Assembly: GCA_021205485.1 (NCBI GenBank)
Contig: JAJPXK010000149.1
Location: 1-10,805 of the forward strand
DNA from: Clostridia bacterium
GTDB lineage: Bacteria; Bacillota; Clostridia; Christensenellales; Borkfalkiaceae
DNA length: 10,805 nucleotides
Reading direction: 5' to 3'
The notes beneath the pieces were generated by a model. The model saw only the letters and a program-made list of their open reading frames with translations, was not told the origin of the DNA and made no database searches. Of this stretch, positions 6,389 to 10,805 are shown in pieces (within the stretch, counting starts at the first letter, position 1; every line of letters starts with the position of its first letter). The position numbers and the translations under genes were made by a program.

Positions 6389-6417
6389 ATTATAAAGTAA
6401 ATCTTGCGATATGTCAA
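6389..6417 (-). promoter_or_regulatory. Distal sigma-A promoter of the symporter/response regulator operon
   Basis: Perfect TTGACA (6417-6412), 17-base spacer, perfect TATAAT (6394-6389) on the minus strand. The start would be near 6382, giving a leader of about 124 nt that runs through a CGGC-GTAT-GCCG hairpin (6361-6372) and the Pho-box-like repeats. Confidence 0.85.
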
Positions 6418-6480
6418 AGGTTTTAAAAGAAATGGACTTTGAGAGTTTTTTGTTATTGCGCGCCGCCCCGCTGTGCTGGT

Positions 6481-6614
6481 CGCACGTCCGTGCGGGATCC
6501 TTCGACTACGCCCTTACGGACTACGCTCAGGATGACAGTGTGTGTTTCGACCTACCCTCTATGTCATCCTGAGGAGGGCGTAAGCCCGACGTGAGGATCT
6601 CGCACGGACGTGCG
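6481..6614. repeat. MITE/REP-like element with terminal inverted repeats
   Basis: A 134-bp element. The ends CGCACGTCCGTGCGGGATCC (6481-6500) and the reverse complement at 6595-6614 match in 19 of 20 positions, and each end is itself a hairpin (CGCACG-TC-CGTGCG). An inner 11-bp inverted repeat, TCAGGATGACA (6527-6537) with TGTCATCCTGA (6562-6572), surrounds a 24-base centre. No ORF. The structure fits a non-autonomous palindromic repeat that would fold as a long hairpin. It lies between the symporter's promoter and the end of glmS. Confidence 0.8.
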
Positions 6615-6640
6615 GAAAGCCAAGCTATTCGACTTTTAAG

Positions 6641-6684
6641 CCTCCCCTATTAGGGGAGGAGGGCCGCTGTGCGGCGGAGGGGTT
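6641..6684. repeat. Palindromic repeat with two hairpins
   Basis: CCTCCCC-TATTA-GGGGAGG (6641-6659) is followed by GCCGC-TGT-GCGGC (6663-6675) and GGAGGGGTTT. This composite is of the kind scattered between genes in many Clostridia genomes. It is non-coding and probably belongs to the same repeat cluster as its neighbours. Confidence 0.65.
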
Positions 6685-6728
6685 TACAGATATATGGTGC
6701 AAAACACAGTCGAAGATTCTCATTCCAA

Positions 6729-6764
6729 CCTTAATTTAAGGCTCCCCTGTCAGGGGAGCCTTAA
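6729..6764. terminator. Perfect palindrome after glmS, likely terminator or repeat
   Basis: TTAAGGCTCCCCTG-T-CAGGGGAGCCTTAA (6736-6764) has 14-bp perfect arms and begins 10 bases beyond the glmS stop. An overlapping CCTTAA-T-TTAAGG (6729-6741) gives the left arm a competing partner. There is no long T run on the minus strand, so it is a poor classical terminator but a strong RNA 3'-end hairpin. The sequence also resembles intergenic repeat families. Confidence 0.55.
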
Positions 6765-6774
6765 CCCTTCCTCG

Positions 6775-8532
6775 CTACTCCACCGTGACGCTTTTTGCCA
6801 GATTCCTCGGCTTGTCGGGGTTTCTGCCGCAAATAACCGCGGCATAGTATGCGGCCAACTGCAAAGGGATAACCGTAAGCGCGGGCGACAACCGCCAGTC
6901 GCAGTCGGGAATTTCTATGCAGACGTCCGCCCCCTCTTCAAGCCCCTCCGCAAGGCAGCTTTTCGCCGCGATCACCGCCGTTTTGCCTCCGCGGGAGCGT
7001 ATCTGCTCTGCCGAGGATGCGGTCTTTTTCGCAAGGCGGGAGTCGGCGGCTATGGCAACCGTAAGGGTATCTCCGTCAATCAGCGCGAGCGGGCCGTGCT
7101 TCAACTCGCCCGCGGGGTACCCCTCGCCCGCTATGTAAGAAACTTCCTTCAATTTAAGGCTGCCCTCTAAGGCGGCGGGGTAATCGATGCCCCTGCCGAT
7201 AAAATACACACCCTTTGAACGGGCGCAAAGGGCGGCCAACGCCTGCACATCTGTACACCTTGCCATATGTTCACACATATCCGATAAATTTTCCAGCCCG
7301 CCTATCTTTTCGCCGCTCAGAATTTCAGTTATTTTTAAAAGGGCGGCGATCTGGCCGCAGTAGCTCTTTGTGGCGGCGACGCACACCTCCGTTCCCGCCC
7401 GTACGGGGATGGCGACGTCGGCCAAGCCGTTCAGGGCGCAGCAGCTTACGTTAGTCACCGCGACCGTCTTCACGCCCTTTTCTTTCGCCGAACGGGCGGC
7501 CTCTACCGTGTCGGCGGTCTCCCCGCTCTGGCTTACGGCTATCAAAAGGGTATTTTCGTCCATAACCCTGAACCTGTACCTCAGTTCGCTGGCAACCTCA
7601 GCCAAAACGGGGACGCCTAAGGCTTCTTCCATCACGTAAGAGGCGGCGAGCGTACTGTTGAAAGCCGTTCCGCAGCCCGTAAGTATTATACGATTTACCC
7701 TATAGTATAGCCGTTTTAACGCGTTTTCGCACGACGAATCTATGGCCGATAAGGTGTTTTTAACGGCGGCGGGTATTTCGTATATCTCCTTAAGCATATA
7801 GTGCGGAAAGCCCTGCAGAGAGGTGTCGCCTGCAGATATTTTCACGGGTACATATGTAAAATTGACCTCGTTTAAGTCAAAATCGTAGAGTTTTACCCCG
7901 TTTTTCGTCAAAAAGGCCATCTGGCCGTCTTTGAGGATGCAGGCTTTGTCGGCTTCGCCAGCCAGGGCGGGCATATCGCTTGAAAGAAAACAGCAGTTTT
8001 TACCCTCGGCTATAATGATAGGGTTGCGGTATCTTACGGCGGCGATGCAATTGCATTCGCTGCATAATATGCCTAAGGCAAACGAACCTTTAAGCCTTTT
8101 TACGGTATTTTTTACCGCTTCGGGAAAGCTCCCCCTGTAGTACTTGTTCAAAAGGTATACCACGGTCTCGCTGTCCGTCTGCGATTTAAAAACATACCCC
8201 TCCGCCGCGAGTTCGGCCCTTAATTCGGCGTAATTTTCTATTATTCCGTTGTGTACGACCGAAAATTTCCCCGCCGTATGCGGATGAGCGTTGATATCCG
8301 AAGGCGCGCCGTGCGTGGCCCAGCGGGTGTGGCCTATGGCGGCCCCGCCGCAGAGCGAGGTAAGCTCCTCTTTTAAAGCCGAAACCATGCCAGTCCTTTT
8401 AATTGTGCATATGTTCCCGCCGTCAAGGACGGCTACGCCCGCCGAATCGTACCCGCGGTATTCCAGCCTTACCAGCCCTTTGTAAGTTTTATTTACGGCG
8501 TCTTCGCCGATACAGCCTATAATTCCGCACAT
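6775..8532 (-). CDS. glmS: Glutamine--fructose-6-phosphate aminotransferase (isomerizing)
   Basis: A 585-residue GlmS, slightly shorter than the roughly 600 usual. It makes glucosamine-6-phosphate from fructose-6-phosphate and glutamine, the first step toward peptidoglycan and UDP-GlcNAc. The glutaminase domain (about 1-220) starts MCGIIG with nucleophile Cys2 exposed after Met removal, plus HTRWATHG (68-75) and the HNGIIEN loop (94-100). Two SIS sugar-isomerase domains follow: the first with GCGTAFNS and SQSGETADT (334-342), the second with the LKLKE motif, whose Lys460 and Glu463 match E. coli Lys485 and Glu488, and ELKHGP with His479 matching His504. The C-terminal NLAKSVTVE carries the catalytic Lys580. 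It starts 7 bases after glmM and is the last gene of the operon. No glmS ribozyme is seen in front of it. Confidence 0.97.
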   Translation of the reverse strand: MCGIIGCIGEDAVNKTYKGLVRLEYRGYDSAGVAVLDGGNICTIKRTGMVSALKEELTSLCGGAAIGHTRWATHGAPSDINAHPHTAGKFSVVHNGIIENYAELRAELAAEGYVFKSQTDSETVVYLLNKYYRGSFPEAVKNTVKRLKGSFALGILCSECNCIAAVRYRNPIIIAEGKNCCFLSSDMPALAGEADKACILKDGQMAFLTKNGVKLYDFDLNEVNFTYVPVKISAGDTSLQGFPHYMLKEIYEIPAAVKNTLSAIDSSCENALKRLYYRVNRIILTGCGTAFNSTLAASYVMEEALGVPVLAEVASELRYRFRVMDENTLLIAVSQSGETADTVEAARSAKEKGVKTVAVTNVSCCALNGLADVAIPVRAGTEVCVAATKSYCGQIAALLKITEILSGEKIGGLENLSDMCEHMARCTDVQALAALCARSKGVYFIGRGIDYPAALEGSLKLKEVSYIAGEGYPAGELKHGPLALIDGDTLTVAIAADSRLAKKTASSAEQIRSRGGKTAVIAAKSCLAEGLEEGADVCIEIPDCDWRLSPALTVIPLQLAAYYAAVICGRNPDKPRNLAKSVTVE

Positions 8533-8539
8533 TTAACAG

Positions 8540-9862
8540 CTACATATCCTCAAAATAACGGGCGATGCGTTCACAGCACCGCTCGCACGCGGAAAGGCTT
8601 TCGCCCTCCGCCAATATGCGGATAACCTGCTCCGTACCCGAAGGCCGCACAAGTATCCTCGAACACCCCTCGGCCCTGCGGGCTGAGGCTATCCTTTCGG
8701 CGAAGGCGGGGCTTTCGCATACCGATTTGTCCTTGACTTTCACATTTTTCAAAACCTGAGGGCAGGGATTGTAACCCCTTAGAAGGGCCGAAAGAGTTTT
8801 GCCGCTTTCGGCAACTATTTCCATAACCTTTATGGCGGTAACCAGCCCGTCGCCCGACGCCCCGTACTTTGAAAATATGATATGCCCCGACTGCTCGCCG
8901 CCGAGCGACGCGCCCGTCTCTCGCATTCTTTTATACACAAACCTGTCGCCTACGTCGGTACACTCGCAATTTATCCCCTTGGCGGCCAGCGCCGCCGAGA
9001 GCGCCCCGTTGCTCATAACAGTGGCTACAATATTTCCGCCGCTCAGCTCGCCCGCGGCTTTTAAAGCGTTTGCGCATATGTACATAACGCCGTCGCCGTC
9101 AACTATGCCGCCCTTTTCGTCGCAGGCTATGCACCTGTCGGCGTCGCCGTCAAAGGCAAACCCGATATCCAGCCCGTTGTCCTTTACAAGGCGCCTTAAA
9201 AATTCTGTGTGTACGGCTCCGCTTTGGTTGATATTTTTCCCGTCGGGGCGGCAGCCTATCGCGTAAGTTCTGGCCCCTAACGCGTCAAATACCGACTTGG
9301 CTATCTGCCAGGCGCTGCCGTCGGCGCAGTCCAACCCTATTTTGTAGCCCTTGAACGAGTAGGCGGAAAGGGAAATAAGGTGGCCTATATATCTGTTTCT
9401 GCCGCTCACGCAGTCCACCGTCTTGCCGATGTCGCCGCCCGTCGCGAAGGGAATGTCGTACGGGCGGTCGAGGTACTTTTCCAGCTCGCCTATCAACACG
9501 TCGTCCATCTTTTCCCCGCCGCTTCCTATAAGCTTTATGCCGTTGTCGGTATAGGGGTTGTGACTCGCCGAAATCATCACCCCGAAGTCGTAGCCGTCGG
9601 CGCGGGTTATGTACGAAACCGAGGCGGTGGTGGTAACGTGCATTATGTACGCGTCCGCCCCCGAGGCGTTGAGGCCCGAGACGAGGGCGTATTCAAGCAT
9701 ATAGGAAGAGAGCCTTGTGTCCTTGCCTATCACCGCGCGGCATCCGCCGTTTTCTGAGCGGAAAAAGCCGCCGAGGAACCTGCCTATATTGTACGCGTGG
9801 ACGGCGGTAAGCGTCTCCCCCGCGACGCCGCGGAAGCCGTCGGTGCCAAAGTATTTGCTCAC
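8540..9862 (-). CDS. glmM: Phosphoglucosamine mutase
   Basis: A 440-residue enzyme interconverting glucosamine-6-phosphate and glucosamine-1-phosphate. The start is set at GTG (9862-9860): GGGGAGG lies five bases upstream, the GTG overlaps the TGA of the preceding gene by 4 bases (GTGA), and the protein then begins MSKYFGTDGFRG, as GlmM proteins do. A longer reading from 9919 would add 19 unconserved residues and overlap the neighbour by 61 bases. The phosphoserine loop ISASHNPYTDNGIK has active Ser99; the Mg2+ loop is DGDADR (238-243), sugar-binding GEQSGH is at 322-327 and phosphate-binding RPSGTE at 406-411. All four domains are intact. Activation needs phosphorylation of the serine. Translationally coupled to its upstream neighbour and followed closely by glmS. 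Confidence 0.96.
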   Translation of the reverse strand: MSKYFGTDGFRGVAGETLTAVHAYNIGRFLGGFFRSENGGCRAVIGKDTRLSSYMLEYALVSGLNASGADAYIMHVTTTASVSYITRADGYDFGVMISASHNPYTDNGIKLIGSGGEKMDDVLIGELEKYLDRPYDIPFATGGDIGKTVDCVSGRNRYIGHLISLSAYSFKGYKIGLDCADGSAWQIAKSVFDALGARTYAIGCRPDGKNINQSGAVHTEFLRRLVKDNGLDIGFAFDGDADRCIACDEKGGIVDGDGVMYICANALKAAGELSGGNIVATVMSNGALSAALAAKGINCECTDVGDRFVYKRMRETGASLGGEQSGHIIFSKYGASGDGLVTAIKVMEIVAESGKTLSALLRGYNPCPQVLKNVKVKDKSVCESPAFAERIASARRAEGCSRILVRPSGTEQVIRILAEGESLSACERCCERIARYFEDM

Positions 9863-10527
9863 AGGTACCTCCCCGCCGCCCCGTTTGGCTTTACCGTTTC
9901 GCGGCATCTGCCTATACAAAAGTCATCTTTTTCAAGGTCGCGGGTTACTGTGGTGCCCGCGGCGATATACGCCCCGTCTTTTATAAAAACGGGGGCGACT
10001 ATGTTGCAATTGCAGCCTATAAAGCACCCGTCGCCTACGGCGGTTTTACGCTTTCCGGCGCCGTCGTAATTGGCGAACACAACTCCGCAGCCTATATTTA
10101 CGTTTTTGCCGATGTCGGCGTCGCCTATATACGCAAGGTGAGCCGCCTTGCTGCCGCCGCCGATTTTTGAGGCCTTGACCTCTACAAAGCCGCCTATGCG
10201 GCAGTTTTCGCCTATGACCGAACCTTCCCGAAGGTAGGAGTACGGCCCTACGCTTGCGCCGCCGCAGATATGCGTCCCTATTAACGTGCTCGCCCGCACA
10301 ACCGAGCCGCTTCCGACATATGCGTCCTGCAGAAAGCAATACGGGTAAATAATCGCGCCGCCGCAGATATGGCAGCCGGAAGATATGTAGCACGGGCCAT
10401 ATATTTTTGCGCCCCTCTCTATTATCGCCCCGCGTTCGACATATGCGCCGCCCCCGTAAATTTCCGCCCCGCGCCTTTTAAGCGTACGCAAAGACATATG
10501 CTTATTTTTATATGTTTTAGCCTTCAT
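9859..10527 (-). CDS. Stand-alone GlmU-type glucosamine-1-phosphate N-acetyltransferase
   Basis: A 222-residue left-handed beta-helix protein made of hexapeptide repeats, matching the C-terminal half of GlmU with a constant offset of 233 from E. coli numbering. The acetyltransferase residues are present: Arg100 (R333), Lys118 (K351), His130 (H363), Tyr133 (Y366), Asn153 (N386), Lys159 (K392). The whole N-terminal pyrophosphorylase domain (E. coli residues 1-229) is absent, and the TGA four codons before the ATG shows it is not merely truncated in this reading. The expected product is N-acetylglucosamine-1-phosphate, with UDP transfer supplied by another protein. No clear ribosome-binding site precedes 10527; Met11 at 10497 is an alternative start. 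It is first in the operon with glmM (4-base overlap) and glmS. Function is inferred from residues and context. Confidence 0.88.
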   Translation of the reverse strand: MKAKTYKNKHMSLRTLKRRGAEIYGGGAYVERGAIIERGAKIYGPCYISSGCHICGGAIIYPYCFLQDAYVGSGSVVRASTLIGTHICGGASVGPYSYLREGSVIGENCRIGGFVEVKASKIGGGSKAAHLAYIGDADIGKNVNIGCGVVFANYDGAGKRKTAVGDGCFIGCNCNIVAPVFIKDGAYIAAGTTVTRDLEKDDFCIGRCRETVKPNGAAGRYL

Positions 10528-10539
10528 CTGATATTTTCA

Positions 10540-10736
10540 GCATATGCCGCGAAAAATTTTTAAGTTAAATGCATATGCGGCTTTTCTGACGTCAGATTAA
10601 ATCAATATCGGGGTAAATTCATACGTTGTTTAAGGCATATGCGCGGGGCAAATAGTATTTTATAGCCATATGCGGCAAAAATATTTCAGCTTGCGGACAT
10701 ATGCTTTACAAGTCAATTCAAATTTTTGACATATGC
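10540..10736 (+). repeat. Array of CATATGC direct repeats, 31-32 bp period
   Basis: CATATGC starts at 10541, 10572, 10636, 10667, 10698 and 10730 on the plus strand, with steps of 31, 64, 31, 31 and 32. A degenerate copy, CAATATCGGGG, sits at 10603, where the missing unit would be. The base after CATATG is always C, so the copies are oriented, while the 24-25 bases between them differ. Further exact copies at 10440 and 10495 lie inside the 5' end of the downstream gene, off the period. Three DNA turns per unit suggests cooperative protein binding on one face, upstream of the GlmU-like/GlmM/GlmS operon. Confidence 0.75.
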
Positions 10737-10781
10737 TTTTCAGTTAAAACAACCACCCTCCCCCCTTTGTTTTTTACAGAG

Positions 10782-10805
10782 AAAAAACGGCAGAAAAATC
10801 TGCCG
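10782..10805 (-). terminator. Intrinsic terminator of an upstream gene beyond the window
   Basis: On the minus strand CGGCAGA-TTTT-TCTGCCG (10805-10788) forms a perfect 7-bp stem followed at once by TTTTTT (10787-10782). This is the end of a minus-strand gene lying to the right, so the downstream glm operon must have its own promoter between here and 10527. No strong consensus promoter is seen in that stretch; a TATAAAAT at about 10665-10658 on the minus strand is the best -10 candidate but lacks a good -35. Confidence 0.85.

Larger units (their letters stand above)
6259..6774. other. Gene-free spacer: symporter leader and repeat cluster
   Basis: No credible coding sequence on either strand. 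The right-to-left order is the end of glmS, the 6729-6764 palindrome, two REP/MITE-like repeats, a T-rich stretch, then the two symporter promoters and the Pho-box-like repeats. Open frames reaching in from 6694 on the plus strand are shadows of glmS. Confidence 0.75.

Noticed and set aside
8533..8545. Possible glmS ribozyme/riboswitch before glmS
   Set aside because: Only 7 bases separate glmM and glmS, leaving no room, and the operon's upstream region 10528-10805 shows no recognisable glmS ribozyme core.
9380..9757. Plus-strand ORF of 125 codons inside glmM, and similar long plus-strand frames at 8799-9266 and 6694-7170
   Set aside because: They are antisense to intact, strongly conserved genes in GC-rich sequence, have low-complexity translations and no ribosome-binding sites.
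10046..10393. Minus-strand 115-codon frame overlapping the acetyltransferase gene
   Set aside because: Arg-rich translation typical of a shifted frame of the real gene; no family resemblance.
10540..10736. CRISPR array
   Set aside because: The repeated unit is only 7 bp, with 24-25 bp between copies, and no cas genes are present; CRISPR repeats are about 23-47 bp.
10753..10765. G-rich run on the minus strand (GGGGGGAGGGTGG) as a ribosome-binding site or G-quadruplex
   Set aside because: The ORF following it is only about a dozen codons, and the run lacks four clear G3 tracts.

Overview
The window looks like a chromosomal segment of an anaerobic Firmicute, probably an uncultured Clostridia-type gut bacterium. 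The evidence is strong Shine-Dalgarno sequences, near-perfect TTGACA/TATAAT promoters, a flavodoxin plus radical-SAM pair under an HxlR regulator, a Na+/phosphate symporter with a PhoU-like tail, and scattered palindromic repeats. The exact taxon cannot be read from the sequence alone.

Layout, left to right. (1) 16-2023: a radical SAM protein and a flavodoxin form a minus-strand operon, divergent from an HxlR-type regulator across a 152-bp intergenic region holding a perfect promoter and an inverted repeat. A bidirectional terminator at 2033-2070 closes this block. (2) 2074-6258: a minus-strand phosphate-type block in the order Na+/Pi symporter, OmpR/PhoB-type response regulator, PhoR-type histidine kinase. 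Two TTTACA direct repeats with 11-bp period lie upstream of the symporter and resemble a PhoP/PhoB box, which suggests autoregulation by phosphate. (3) 3451-3896: between regulator and kinase sits a compact locus that ordinary ORF calling misses. It has two convergent strong promoters, a plus-strand RNA of about 95 nt, a bidirectional terminator, and a minus-strand 7-codon leader coupled to a 35-aa small protein. It also has a 16/17-bp inverted repeat near the 5' ends of both transcripts. This resembles a type I toxin-antitoxin or antisense-regulated small-protein module and is the best novelty candidate here. (4) 6259-6774: a gene-free spacer with promoters and a cluster of REP/MITE-like palindromic repeats. 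(5) 6775-10527: a minus-strand operon for amino-sugar precursor synthesis, in the order stand-alone GlmU acetyltransferase half, GlmM, GlmS. (6) 10528-10805: an upstream region with the terminator of a preceding gene and an array of CATATGC direct repeats spaced 31-32 bp apart.

How the genes work together. GlmS makes glucosamine-6-P, GlmM converts it to glucosamine-1-P, and the GlmU-like protein acetylates it to GlcNAc-1-P. The uridylyl transfer must come from a gene elsewhere. The two-component pair probably senses phosphate limitation and controls the symporter. The flavodoxin may supply electrons to the radical SAM enzyme, with the Cys-rich HxlR regulator sensing redox or electrophile stress.
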